Positions 15,428 to 24,062 of a stretch of 49,025 nucleotides of DNA are shown in pieces (within the stretch, counting starts at the first letter, position 1; every line of letters begins with the position of its first letter). The notes beneath the pieces were generated by a model that saw only the letters and a program-made list of their open reading frames with translations, was not told the origin of the DNA and searched no databases. Location of the stretch: positions 1-49,025 of the forward strand of contig CAZUDB010000024.1 of the NCBI GenBank assembly GCA_964619055.1, in the 5' to 3' direction. This DNA is from CAYVUM01 sp964619055. GTDB taxonomy: Bacteria; Pseudomonadota; Alphaproteobacteria; Rhodospirillales; Defluviicoccaceae. Made by a program: the position numbers and the translations under genes.

Positions 15428-16726
15428 TTAGAGGTAGTTGTTGAGGCTCAGCTGGCGCACACGTGAGATGGTCTCGTAAGACGCTTCGAGCGCGCGTGTC
15501 TGATCCAGGAGTGCGGAGATGGCATAAGTGGGATCCACATCTTCGATGTCGGCGACGGTTCCTTCCATTATCGCTATGAAGGTTCGCTGACGCTCACTGG
15601 TGTTGTGGACCACCTCCTGCTCGAAACCGACGGTTCGACGCACGGATTCCGTCGTTCCAGCCGCTTCGGCACCGAACGGGAGCGTGTCATCGGCGGCACG
15701 ATCCAGAGAGAGGGAGAGCAGGGCGATGGCCTGCTCGACCCGTTCCGGATGCTGGGCCAATCCGCCCGGCGTGCCGTCGGCGCCTTGAGCGATCAAGCCC
15801 ATGGCGCGGATCGCCTTCTCGAACGCCGGATCGATGGCGAGAATGCCCGCTTGGATCGTGCGATCCTCCGAAACGCGGTGGTTTTGCACCTGGCGGTCGC
15901 CCGCGTACCAGTGACCGGTGGAGATCGTTGCGTTGGCGATCACGCCCTCCGGCGCTACGGTGCCGTTGACGGGGATCGCGGCGGGACCGGCGGTGAGCGT
16001 ACCAGCGATCCGAATGATGGTGCCCAGGTTCTCAACGACCGTGTAGGACCCTTCGTTCAACGTCGTCCCGTTAACTTCGATCGTCGCGCCGACGGGCAGG
16101 CTCGCGAGTCCCCCCGCCGTGGTTGCCTGGATCGTATCCGGAGCGATGAACTGGAGGCCACCGTGCTCCGCATTGCCGAGCGTGACCGAGCGCTCCACAT
16201 GGGCGTCGCGCGTGGGCGGATAAACGACAGTGTCGCCATCGTAGACCGACTGGAAATCCTGCAAGCTCGATAAGCCCAGGTCCACGGGTTGGGTTGTTTT
16301 CCGGCCGCCGGCGAACAGGAATTGTCCATCGTAGTCGGTGTTGAGGAACACTTCCAGGGAGCGGAGACTCTGGAACGCAAGTTCCTGCATGTTCTCCACG
16401 TTGACAGGGCTGATGGGGTCGCTGTTGCCCAACGTCAGCAGCTCATTGCGGAAATCGGCAATCGTTTTGTCGATGCCGGTCAGCGTCGTTTGCAGTGCTT
16501 CGAGGCGGCCGGCAACGGCATCGTTGTTGCTCGCGAACTGGTCCAGCGCGGTGCGCGTGGTCTCCATGTCCAGGAGACGGCGTGTCTCCCCGCCGACGCC
16601 GCCGTAGTCCTGGGCGATCTTGCCGGTGGCGATCTGGGCCTCCAGGTCTCGCATCCGCCGATTGATGTCATAGACGTAGGAGAGGCTGAGATCGTTGCTG
16701 GCCCGCGTGGAGATCCGCTGCATCAT
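15428..16726 (-). CDS. flgL: Flagellar hook-associated protein 3 FlgL
   Basis: The 432-residue HAP3 forms the second junction layer between hook and filament. Flagellin-like N-terminal helices (MRDLEAQIATGKIAQDYGG, then LDMETTRTALDQF) and C-terminal helices (ISALLDQTRALEASYETISR) are present, with the family motif DGQFLFAGGRKTTQP at about 133-147. A central insertion includes a beta-rich module at 211-243 (GATIEVNGTTLNEGSYTVV) that resembles one in the FlgE-like protein at 21185. Two ATGs lie in tandem at the start; the first (16726) is preceded by GAAGGGC. It is the last gene of the minus-strand operon, 20 bases after flgK, and converges on the flaF-2 terminator. Confidence 0.94.
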   Translation of the reverse strand: MMQRISTRASNDLSLSYVYDINRRMRDLEAQIATGKIAQDYGGVGGETRRLLDMETTRTALDQFASNNDAVAGRLEALQTTLTGIDKTIADFRNELLTLGNSDPISPVNVENMQELAFQSLRSLEVFLNTDYDGQFLFAGGRKTTQPVDLGLSSLQDFQSVYDGDTVVYPPTRDAHVERSVTLGNAEHGGLQFIAPDTIQATTAGGLASLPVGATIEVNGTTLNEGSYTVVENLGTIIRIAGTLTAGPAAIPVNGTVAPEGVIANATISTGHWYAGDRQVQNHRVSEDRTIQAGILAIDPAFEKAIRAMGLIAQGADGTPGGLAQHPERVEQAIALLSLSLDRAADDTLPFGAEAAGTTESVRRTVGFEQEVVHNTSERQRTFIAIMEGTVADIEDVDPTYAISALLDQTRALEASYETISRVRQLSLNNYL

Positions 16727-16746
16727 CGGGAATGCCCTTCCGGTTC

Positions 16747-18945
16747 TCAGCCAACAGCCGCCTGGAGTGTGTCAAACATGTCCTTGATCGTCGAGATGAC
16801 CCGCGCCGCCGAGGCATAGGCCTGCTCGAACAGGATCAGGTTTGACATCTCTTCATCCAGGTTGACCCCCCGAACCGAGTCCGACCGGGCCGTGAGCGTT
16901 TGCACCAGGGTGTCCTGGAAGTCCACGTCGGCTTGCACGGAGGCGGCACGGACCGAGACCTCGGTCATGATAGCCGCCGCGTGGGCTTCCAAAGTGGTGG
17001 TCGTTCCCCGCACCGTGCCGGCGTCGGCAAAGGCAACCGAGCCGCGGAGTGCCGTTGCCAGCCCTTGCGCCGCCGTATCGTCGCCCGCGCTGATGACGTA
17101 GCGGCCGTTAATTCCTTGGGATGTATCTAACTGGATGGCGGCAGACGCGAGCCGGCCCGGTGCCGTTACGATATCATCGCGGACCGAGAGGCGCCCGGCC
17201 AGACCCACGTCGGCCAGATGCAAGCCAATGGCCGACAGCAGACCACCACCGCCATCGGTGACGGCGATGCGTTCCCCCGTTCCCGAGATCAGTCGAAGCC
17301 GGGCGCCGGGTCCGTCCGGTACCAGCACAGCAGAGGCGCGAAGCGCCGGCTCGTTGTTGATGGTTTCGACGATCGCAGCCAGATCGCCTCCCGCCGTCAA
17401 TGTAACCGTTTGCGGAGCCCCGAGCGTGTCCTCGAACCGCAGCGTGACATCGGCGGCCAGTGTGTAGCTCGACTCCAGGACATCGGATTCCCAGGCGAGG
17501 CCCGTTCGGTCGTCCACGAAAAAGTCGTTCAGCCCGAAAAAGTTCGAAAAGCCGGACACCGTCTCATCGATGTTGGCATCGCCATCGGAGTCAAAGTGGA
17601 CGGCCAGGTCACCCCACGCACCGCTTCCGTCCGTGTCGCGCAATCCCAAGAACGCGCTGGTGGTGTTTAGGTCCACGGTCATCCGGCCATCGGCGTCGAA
17701 GCCGACCAGAGCGCCGGAGGTGGCTGGGGTGGCGCCTTGCAGCCAGTTTTCGACGGTCTGGGCGACCTCGCTGATGGTCCAGGGCCCGCCGGCCAGACCT
17801 GTCGCCGCCTGCATGATGGTCCGAAGCGTCGTGGCGGCGGCCTCGTTGCCATTGGCGTCGAACAGCACGATCCGGGTGTCGCCACCGGTGGGCGCCGGAT
17901 CGAGTGAGATCGAATGGTTCGTGGTGGCGCTTACATCCACAAACGAGCGGGTACCATGCAAGGACGTGGATCCCGGAAATGCCGTGCCGCGGTTGTGGGC
18001 GGCGTTAACCGTATCGGCCAAGGTCGCGGCCAGCTGGTCCAGACTGCTCTGAACGTTTGGCAGCAAGCGATCGCGGAGGTCAATGAGCCCGGCGAGTTTG
18101 CCGCCCCGAACTTCGGTGGTGAGGTCGCGGGTCGTCAAGCCCGTGCCGACCGAGATGCCATTGATCGTGCCAGCAGCGTGGATTGTGGAGGCCGACAAAG
18201 CAGCGGCCGGATCGTGCGTGACCGTGGCAGGAACGCTGTCCACCAGCACCTGGCCCGTTGCGGAGAACACAACGATGGCGCCGTCGCCACGCCCAAAGGT
18301 GCGGATGTCCATCAGCGAGGCCAGCGCATCCAATGCCTGATCACGCTGGTCCTGCAGGTCGGCAACGCTGACCCGGACGACGCTGCTGCCGACAGTCTGG
18401 TTGTTGAGGTTGGCGATCTCGCCGATCAGTCTATTGATCTCTTCGACCTCCTCGGCGATGTCCACATCGGCTTGGCGTCGCAGATCCTGGATCGACGTCG
18501 TCATGCTTTTGAGCTGGTCGGCCAGATCTCGCCCGCGCTCGACGACGGCTTTTTGTTCCAGCGTGCCGTGGGGTGTGAGGGCGAGCGACTCCGCAGCCGC
18601 GGCAAAATCGGCGAGCGTATGGCTGATGGAGGTGTTGTCCTCGGGCCGTCCGAAGAGGTCCTGGAGGCGGTCTAGCGTTGCGAGCTCCGCGTTCAGCTCG
18701 CTCAACACCGCCGTCTCGGTGCGGAGGCCCTGCAGGAGTTGTTCGTCCACGAGGCGGGTGACCGACGCGATCTCCACACCGGCACCGGTCCCCGTCAGCA
18801 CCCGCTCCTGCAGATTGACAATCTTGCGGGAGTAGCCGTCAGTGTTGACGTTGGAGACGTTGTTGGCGACCGCGTTGAGGGCCTGCTGATTCGTGATCAG
18901 GCCGCTTTTTGCCGTTCGTAACGCGAGTGTCAGGTCGCCGATCAT
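16747..18945 (-). CDS. flgK: Flagellar hook-associated protein 1 FlgK
   Basis: The 732-residue HAP1 is the first junction ring on the hook. The N-terminal D0/D1 signature is KSGLITNQQALNAVANNVSN then VNTDGYSRK, and the C-terminal helix contains VNLDEEMSNLILFEQAYAS and ARVISTIKDMFDTL. It is longer than the roughly 550-residue enteric protein. The extra central sequence at about 430-600 contains two consecutive Asp-rich loops (DTDGSG at 437-442 and DSDGDANIDE at 452-461) that look like EF-hand calcium sites, followed by a beta-rich module with a FlgK/FliD-like IN segment. ATG at 18945 is 17 bases after flgN, its predicted chaperone, and 20 bases before flgL. Confidence 0.95.
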   Translation of the reverse strand: MIGDLTLALRTAKSGLITNQQALNAVANNVSNVNTDGYSRKIVNLQERVLTGTGAGVEIASVTRLVDEQLLQGLRTETAVLSELNAELATLDRLQDLFGRPEDNTSISHTLADFAAAAESLALTPHGTLEQKAVVERGRDLADQLKSMTTSIQDLRRQADVDIAEEVEEINRLIGEIANLNNQTVGSSVVRVSVADLQDQRDQALDALASLMDIRTFGRGDGAIVVFSATGQVLVDSVPATVTHDPAAALSASTIHAAGTINGISVGTGLTTRDLTTEVRGGKLAGLIDLRDRLLPNVQSSLDQLAATLADTVNAAHNRGTAFPGSTSLHGTRSFVDVSATTNHSISLDPAPTGGDTRIVLFDANGNEAAATTLRTIMQAATGLAGGPWTISEVAQTVENWLQGATPATSGALVGFDADGRMTVDLNTTSAFLGLRDTDGSGAWGDLAVHFDSDGDANIDETVSGFSNFFGLNDFFVDDRTGLAWESDVLESSYTLAADVTLRFEDTLGAPQTVTLTAGGDLAAIVETINNEPALRASAVLVPDGPGARLRLISGTGERIAVTDGGGGLLSAIGLHLADVGLAGRLSVRDDIVTAPGRLASAAIQLDTSQGINGRYVISAGDDTAAQGLATALRGSVAFADAGTVRGTTTTLEAHAAAIMTEVSVRAASVQADVDFQDTLVQTLTARSDSVRGVNLDEEMSNLILFEQAYASAARVISTIKDMFDTLQAAVG

Positions 18946-18962
18946 TGGCTCGGCCTTGTCTC

Positions 18963-19424
18963 TTACAAGGATCGGTTGAGGCTGATGGCCGGAGAGCGCT
19001 GAGCGGCCACGCGATTGCGACCGTCCGAACTGACCGCGCCCGAGGGTGAGTAGGTGCCGGGCCCCGGCGTCGCCGCGCGCGCGGCCACGGCCACTGCCGT
19101 CATCAGGCGCCGACCCGCTTCGACGGCAGCCTTGAGCCGCATGGCGTTTTCGGCGGCAAGCGGCGCCAACTGCGCCGTGATGCCGTCCAGGAAGTGGCGA
19201 TCATCATCGCTGAGATCCTGGAAATCACAGGACGCTTCGCGCAACGATTGGAGGCGGGCGGAATAGGCTTTGGCCGTAAGGGTTTTTTCGCCCAAGAGAG
19301 CCGTCGACGCGGCTGTGTCGTGCGCGGCAAGGGCGGCGTTCTCGCGCCCCATCACATCGGCAAAGGCTGTACCAGCGTCCGACAGCTCGGACAGCAGGCG
19401 GGCTAGATCGGGCATGTCGGTCAT
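18963..19424 (-). CDS. flgN: FlgN-like flagellar export chaperone
   Basis: A 153-residue, largely helical protein (LARLLSELSDAGTAFADVMG, AALAAHDTAASTALLGEKTL, ENAMRLKAAVEAGRRLMTAV) with the size and heptad pattern of FlgN, the cytosolic chaperone that escorts FlgK and FlgL to the export apparatus. The C-terminal 40 residues are less ordered (SPSGAVSSDGRN), as in other FlgN proteins. Its position immediately before flgK and flgL strongly supports the call, since the sequence alone is weakly conserved. ATG at 19424 overlaps the flgJ stop by four bases (ATGA), so the upstream open extension within flgJ is not real. Alternative: an unrelated helical flagellar protein, less likely given context. 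Confidence 0.8.
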   Translation of the reverse strand: MTDMPDLARLLSELSDAGTAFADVMGRENAALAAHDTAASTALLGEKTLTAKAYSARLQSLREASCDFQDLSDDDRHFLDGITAQLAPLAAENAMRLKAAVEAGRRLMTAVAVAARAATPGPGTYSPSGAVSSDGRNRVAAQRSPAISLNRSL

Positions 19425-19810
19425 GATCCTGTGATCTCCGCGGCGCGATCCATGAGCACGTCCGGTCCGGCGCCGCGTTCGGCCGCTTCCTGTAGGGCGA
19501 TAAGGTCGCCTGAGACGGCATCGGCGAGACCAAAGCCGCCGGCCTCGGCAACGGAGCGGCCGAGCTTTTCGGCAAGAATATCGCGCCAAACGCGCTCGCC
19601 GAACCCGCCGCCGAAGGGCGGGTCCATGTTCAAGGTCTCGAACATGGGCTTGAGCATTTGACCGACGAAGACGGCCTCGAACTCAACGGCAGCCGCCTGA
19701 ATCTTCGCGGGGTCGGTCTGTCCGTTGCCGAGCCCAGCGATTTGAGGCTTGGTCGGCACCCGGATGCCCGCCCCGTGTAGCTCAGCGCCGATTGGAGACA
19801 GAGCGGTCAT
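19421..19810 (-). CDS. flgJ: Rod-binding protein FlgJ (rod-scaffold domain only)
   Basis: A 129-residue protein equivalent to the N-terminal rod-cap domain of enteric FlgJ: AAAVEFEAVFVGQMLKPMFE, then FGERVWRDILAEKLGRSVAE and FGLADAV. It has no C-terminal muramidase domain, which is normal for alphaproteobacteria, where a separate SltF-like enzyme opens the peptidoglycan. ATG at 19810 shares a base with the flgI stop (TGATG) and has GGAGG seven bases upstream; the GTG three bases earlier would be too close to that site. It overlaps flgN by four bases at the other end. Confidence 0.92.
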   Translation of the reverse strand: MTALSPIGAELHGAGIRVPTKPQIAGLGNGQTDPAKIQAAAVEFEAVFVGQMLKPMFETLNMDPPFGGGFGERVWRDILAEKLGRSVAEAGGFGLADAVSGDLIALQEAAERGAGPDVLMDRAAEITGS

Positions 19811-20970
19811 CACATCACCTCCAGCTCGGCATGCAAGGCACCCGCTGCTTTGATCGCCTGCAGGATGTTGATCATGTCGCGGGGGCCGACACCGAGGGCG
19901 TTGAGGCCGTTGACCAGGGCCTGCAGGTTGACGCCGTCCTGCAGCACGCCCAGGCGATTGTTGCTGTCGTCGTCCACCTCGATCTCGGTCCGCGGCACTT
20001 CGCGGGTTTCCCCCACTTCGGCGAACGGGTTAGGCTGTGACACCTGCGGGGTTTCAGTGATGCGGATTGTCAGATTGCCTTGGGCGATGGCGACGGTGCT
20101 GACCCGCACCTGATCTCCCATTACAATGATGCCCGTCTGTTCGTCGATGATGACGCGTGCCATTTGATCCGGCTCGACGCGGAGTTGCTCGATGTCGGTC
20201 AGCAGATCCACGACACGATCGCCGTAAGCATCGGGCACGTAAAGCTCGATTGTTGACGGATCAGTCAGTCTAGCTGCCGTGGTTCCGAGATAGACGTTGA
20301 TGGCCTGGGCGACGCGGCGGGCAGTGGTTAGGTCCGGGTTGCGCAAGGTAACCTTGACCGGGTTCAGGTTTGACAGCGCGAACCCCACCTCTTGCTCCAC
20401 GATGGCACCGCCGGCAATCCGACCGCTCGTGGGTACGCCACGGGTGATGCTAGCCGCTTCTCCCTTGGCGGAAAATCCGCCGACCCCAACCTGGCCTTGT
20501 CCGACAGCATAGACTTCGCCATCGGCACCGAGCAGCGGCGTCACCAGGAGCGTGCCGCCTTGAAGGCTTTCCGCATCGCCGAGCGCGCTGACCCGCACGT
20601 CAATGCGGCTGCCCTGGCGCGCGAACGGCGGCATGTCGGCTGTGACCATGACGGCGGCGACGTTCTTGGAGGCGAGGCCGTCTTCCGTGGGCTTGACGCC
20701 CAGGCGATTGAGCATCGCAATCAGGCTTTGCTTGGTGAACCCGCCGTTCCTCAGCGTGTCGCCGGTGCCGTCCAGGCCGACCACAAGGCCATAGCCCACA
20801 AGCTGGTTATCGCGGATGCCTTGGAAGTCGGCGATATCCTTGATGCGAGAAACCGCACCCGCGGGTGCGACCGCGCCAAACAGCAACACCGTAGCCACCA
20901 GGATGCGGGCGGCAAGGCGGCCCGAGCGGATGGCGGCGAGCGGTGCGAGGTGGAACGTCATGGCAGTCAT
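19810..20970 (-). CDS. flgI: Flagellar P-ring protein FlgI
   Basis: A 386-residue precursor of the periplasmic ring that acts as a bushing around the rod in the peptidoglycan layer. Residues 1-39 form a Sec signal peptide (ARILVATVLLFGAVAPAGA) with cleavage expected just before VSRIKDIADFQG. Family landmarks follow: GYGLVVGLDGTGD, TADMPPFARQGSRIDVRVSA, GDAESLQGGTLLVTPL, IIDEQTGIIVMGDQVR and VGPRDMINILQAIKAAGALH at the C-terminus. ATG at 20970 or 20961 are both possible starts; neither has a strong ribosome-binding site. flgA and flgH, usual neighbours, are absent here, and the gene instead follows a FlgE-like gene after 214 non-coding bases. Confidence 0.95.
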   Translation of the reverse strand: MTAMTFHLAPLAAIRSGRLAARILVATVLLFGAVAPAGAVSRIKDIADFQGIRDNQLVGYGLVVGLDGTGDTLRNGGFTKQSLIAMLNRLGVKPTEDGLASKNVAAVMVTADMPPFARQGSRIDVRVSALGDAESLQGGTLLVTPLLGADGEVYAVGQGQVGVGGFSAKGEAASITRGVPTSGRIAGGAIVEQEVGFALSNLNPVKVTLRNPDLTTARRVAQAINVYLGTTAARLTDPSTIELYVPDAYGDRVVDLLTDIEQLRVEPDQMARVIIDEQTGIIVMGDQVRVSTVAIAQGNLTIRITETPQVSQPNPFAEVGETREVPRTEIEVDDDSNNRLGVLQDGVNLQALVNGLNALGVGPRDMINILQAIKAAGALHAELEVM

Positions 20971-21184
20971 CCGGCGCTGGTCGTGAGAGCTTCCTGATCT
21001 CAGCAAGACCCGTGCCACGTGTGGCAACGGGCAAAAGCACAGCACCAAGCTGGCCGCGGCGCGAAGGGCCGGGCCATCTGCGTCTATGGCGCCCGGCAGC
21101 TTCGACCCCGATGCCGGCAGTTCTTGCCGCCGGCCTCGGAGGCGGGGCGGGCGAAAACGGAGCGATGAAAGATAGGTCATGACG
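20971..21184 (-). other. Spacer between the FlgE-like gene and flgI
   Basis: On the minus strand the flgI frame stays open back through this region, but the signal peptide places the true start at about 20970. I see no independent promoter with -24/-12 geometry and no terminator here, so flgI is probably read through from the FlgE-like gene. Confidence 0.3.
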
Positions 21185-22750
21185 CTACCGCTTCAGGTCG
21201 CGGGCGACGATGATCATCTCGTCCACAGTTCGGAACGTCAGGGCCGACGCACTGTAGACGTGCTGGCTTTTGATCATCTTGTCGAATTCTTGGGCCATGT
21301 CGACGTTGGACAATTCTCGGGCGTTCGCCAAGATCGTGCCGCGCCCGTCGACTCCGGCTCCGTCGATAAGAGCGGCCCCTGACGCCTCGCTTTCAGCGTA
21401 GACGTTGCCGTTGCGTTCCTCCAAACCGTCGGGGTTATGGAAGTCGGCAATCGCGAGCTTGTAGAGCGGCGCGTTCAGGCCGTTGTCGAAGATGCCGGTG
21501 ATGACGCCATCGGTTTGGAACTGCAGAGACTCCAGTAGGCCCGGGGGGTAGCCGTTTCGCTCGAAGGCGGAGACCAATGTGCTATCACCGAATTGGGTCA
21601 TTGTGGATGTGTCCAGGGTAAACGCGGTGGTGGTACCGCCGGCACGATCAATGGTGATCGTGTACTCAGACGGGCTTGCCACGTAGCCGTCGGCGCCAAA
21701 AGTGAGTGGTAGAGCGCTAGCACTGGGGCGCAAGAAGGCGACCGGAAGCGATGTGGTTACGGCCGCCGGCAGCGGGGTCGACGGGTCGACAGTAAACCCG
21801 GATCTGTCAGCGGTGAGATTCGCGATGGTGAACGTTCCGTCGGCCGCGCCGCTGCCCGTGACGTCAATGGAATCACCGATGCTAAGGCCAGCGAAAGCAT
21901 CGACGACAGGATCGCCGCTTGCCGTCGCGGTAAGGCGGACGGTACCCGCAGCGGCATCGAAGTCTACGGTGTGGGCCGGCAGCGAGGTGAAGCTGAAGCT
22001 GGCGAGCGGCGTCACGGTGACGGTATCGCCCGGCTCAGCGCCGACGGCGAAGTCCCAGCTTCGGGTCGCCGACTTGGTGAAGGTAAGGTCGACGTAGTGG
22101 CGACCGGCGGCAGAGTCGAAAACATCGACCGCATACGTCCAGTCGTCGCCGATCTCCGCCGTGGCCGGCAGGTTGGCGGTCATGGTGGCGTTGGTCGTGG
22201 CCTCGCCGACGGGGCCGAAGTGCTCGGAGTCGAGGCGGATGGCGCCCGGCTCGCCGTTGGTTCCCGGAAAGGTGCCGTCCGCCGCCCGTTCCCAGCCCTG
22301 GACGAAGTAGCCGTTCTTGTCGACCAGATAGGCTTCCTCTGTTGGCACGCCCCCCAAGGACGGCAGCGACAATTCCAGCCGGCCATCGCGGCCGAACAGG
22401 GCCTGACCAGTGCCGTCAGCGCTGGTGTTGAGGGTGAGGAAGCCGTTGCCGCTGATCGCCACGTCCAGATTGCGGTCTGTCGGCACGATCTGGCCTGCGA
22501 GGCTGATCCGGGCGTAGTCCTTTGGGCGGACACCGCCGAAGTCGCTGTGGGTCGAGCCGGACGCCGGCTCGGACGTGGAGGCGCCCGGAACGGTCGAAAC
22601 GGTCTCGCTTAAGACGGTTTGGAAATGAACGTCCGTCCGCTTAAAGCCCCCGGTCCGCAAGTTGCTGATGTTGTGTGCGGTGGCAGCCAGGGCGTGGCTC
22701 TGGCTTTCCATGCCGAGCACGCTAGGTTGAAATAGGCCGATCACGCTCAT
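21185..22750 (-). CDS. Second FlgE-like hook-basal body family protein
   Basis: A 521-residue member of the rod/hook axial family. The N-terminal D0 region is GMESQSHALAATAHNISNLR then TGGFKR at 33-38, ISGNGFLTL sits at 99-107, and the C-terminal helix (ELSNVDMAQEFDKMIKSQHV, ASALTFRTVDEMI) matches FlgE/FlgF/FlgG. Middle segments (TANLPATAEIGDDWTYAVDV, MTQFGDSTLVSAFERNGYPP) align best with FlgE. It is only distantly similar to the FlgE at 2756, so the window codes two hook-type proteins. Its role is not known: an alternative hook, a distal-rod or junction component. A beta module at about 290-323 resembles one in FlgL. ATG at 22750 follows GGAGAG at nine bases; a -24/-12 element lies about 90 bases upstream. 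First gene of the operon leading to flgL. Confidence 0.85.
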   Translation of the reverse strand: MSVIGLFQPSVLGMESQSHALAATAHNISNLRTGGFKRTDVHFQTVLSETVSTVPGASTSEPASGSTHSDFGGVRPKDYARISLAGQIVPTDRNLDVAISGNGFLTLNTSADGTGQALFGRDGRLELSLPSLGGVPTEEAYLVDKNGYFVQGWERAADGTFPGTNGEPGAIRLDSEHFGPVGEATTNATMTANLPATAEIGDDWTYAVDVFDSAAGRHYVDLTFTKSATRSWDFAVGAEPGDTVTVTPLASFSFTSLPAHTVDFDAAAGTVRLTATASGDPVVDAFAGLSIGDSIDVTGSGAADGTFTIANLTADRSGFTVDPSTPLPAAVTTSLPVAFLRPSASALPLTFGADGYVASPSEYTITIDRAGGTTTAFTLDTSTMTQFGDSTLVSAFERNGYPPGLLESLQFQTDGVITGIFDNGLNAPLYKLAIADFHNPDGLEERNGNVYAESEASGAALIDGAGVDGRGTILANARELSNVDMAQEFDKMIKSQHVYSASALTFRTVDEMIIVARDLKR

Positions 22751-22840
22751 GGGCCGGGCTCTCCGGAGTGGGTTAAATTGAGCGACCACGGCGACGCCGA
22801 ACACCAAGTGTCCCAGCATGCCATCGCTTGCGCCTCGACA

Positions 22841-22856
22841 AGCAACGGCCATGCCA
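22841..22856 (-). promoter_or_regulatory. Sigma-54-type (-24/-12) promoter for the flgE-like/flgI/J/N/K/L operon
   Basis: Minus strand TGGCAT-GGCCG-TTGCT matches TGGCAY-N5-TTGCW completely, with GG and GC exactly 12 bases apart. The predicted start of transcription is near 22829, leaving a leader of about 80 bases to the ATG at 22750. Confidence 0.78.
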
Positions 22857-22952
22857 GGTTCGATGATGTTATGAAAATGGCGGAAAGCCGGGGTTTGCGA
22901 TCCGGTCCCGGGCGCCTTGACCCCGAAGCGTCCCGGCAGGATTTACCGGGCT

Positions 22953-24062
22953 CTAGCCGGAGTGAGCGAACACAAAGGCGCGGTTCGGCTCCAGACGAAG
23001 CGAAACGCTGGTTCCCGGCGCCGGTAGGACCACACCCGGAACATGGGCTACCAGTGGCGCGGCCAGTCCATCGACGCGGAGGCGGATCTGGCTGGCCCGG
23101 CCGAGCAAGCGGGCGGAAACGACACAGCCCCAGACAGTGCTGTCAACTGCGTTCTGGTCGGAGGTTAGGGACACGAGGATGCCCTCCGGGCGGATCAAAA
23201 CGCTTGCACAATCTCCGGCACGCAAGTGCGGCGCGGGCAAGGGGCCAAGCGGGGAGGCAATAACGCCTGATGGGTTCACGGTGCCGTCAATGCGATTTGG
23301 GGCGCCGAACAAGCCGGCGACGAACACGGTCTCCGGGCGTAAGTAGATCGCTTCCGGTGTGCCGCGCTGGACAATGCGGCCACGCTCCATGATCACCAAC
23401 TCGTCGGCCAGGAACATGGCTTCCTCCGGATCATGGGTGACAATGAGAGTGGCGATCCCGGCGTCGCGCAGGATCGACAACGTCTCTTCGCGCACCTGGG
23501 CGCGCAGCGTCACATCAAGGCCCGAAAACGGCTCATCCAGCAACAGTACATCAGGCTCAGGTACGAGCGCGCGCAACAGGGCGCAGCGCTGCTGCTCCCC
23601 TCCCGACAAAGTGTTGGGGTAAACATCAGCCAGGGCGCCGAGCCCGACCCGATCTAGCGCTGCCCGAACATGATGGCGGCGGTTGCGCCCACGGCCATGG
23701 CGAGTGAGGCCAAAAGCTACGTTTTCCGCCACGGTCAGGTGGGGAAAGAGGGCATAATCCTGGAACATCAGCCCGACCCGTCGGGCCTCCGGTGCCAGGT
23801 CGAGCCCTGAGCCGGCGTCGGCCACCGGACGCTCTGCGATGGTGATGCGGCCCTGTTGCAGGCGTTCCAAACCGGCGGCGAGGCGGAGCAGCGTCGTTTT
23901 TCCGCAGCCGGACGGACCGAGCAGGCATGCCACGCTGCCGCGTGAGACGGCCACGTCAACGCCACCCAGCACGGGGTCACCCGTAAACGTGTGGTGGATA
24001 CGCTCCATGGCGAGGCCGACTGCCGTGTCCACCCCAGCGGTGCGGACGTCGAATGGACTCAC
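22953..24062 (-). CDS. fbpC: ABC transporter ATP-binding subunit, FbpC-like (ferric iron type)
   Basis: A 369-residue ATPase of the CUT/iron family that would power import through an inner-membrane permease. Walker A GPSGCGKTT at about 49-57, Q-loop MFQDYALFPH at about 98-107, signature LSGGEQQR, Walker B VLLLDEPFSGLD and the H-loop IVTHD are all intact, followed by a C-terminal regulatory (TOBE/OBP) domain from about 260. The GTG start at 24062 overlaps the stop of the upstream reading frame (GTGA). That upstream frame is only a fused remnant of the cognate binding protein and permease, so this ATPase is probably an orphan on its way to loss, unless it serves another permease. Ferric iron is inferred from the remnants and the Fur-box-like site; other trivalent or thiamine-type substrates are less likely. 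Confidence 0.88.
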   Translation of the reverse strand: MSPFDVRTAGVDTAVGLAMERIHHTFTGDPVLGGVDVAVSRGSVACLLGPSGCGKTTLLRLAAGLERLQQGRITIAERPVADAGSGLDLAPEARRVGLMFQDYALFPHLTVAENVAFGLTRHGRGRNRRHHVRAALDRVGLGALADVYPNTLSGGEQQRCALLRALVPEPDVLLLDEPFSGLDVTLRAQVREETLSILRDAGIATLIVTHDPEEAMFLADELVIMERGRIVQRGTPEAIYLRPETVFVAGLFGAPNRIDGTVNPSGVIASPLGPLPAPHLRAGDCASVLIRPEGILVSLTSDQNAVDSTVWGCVVSARLLGRASQIRLRVDGLAAPLVAHVPGVVLPAPGTSVSLRLEPNRAFVFAHSG

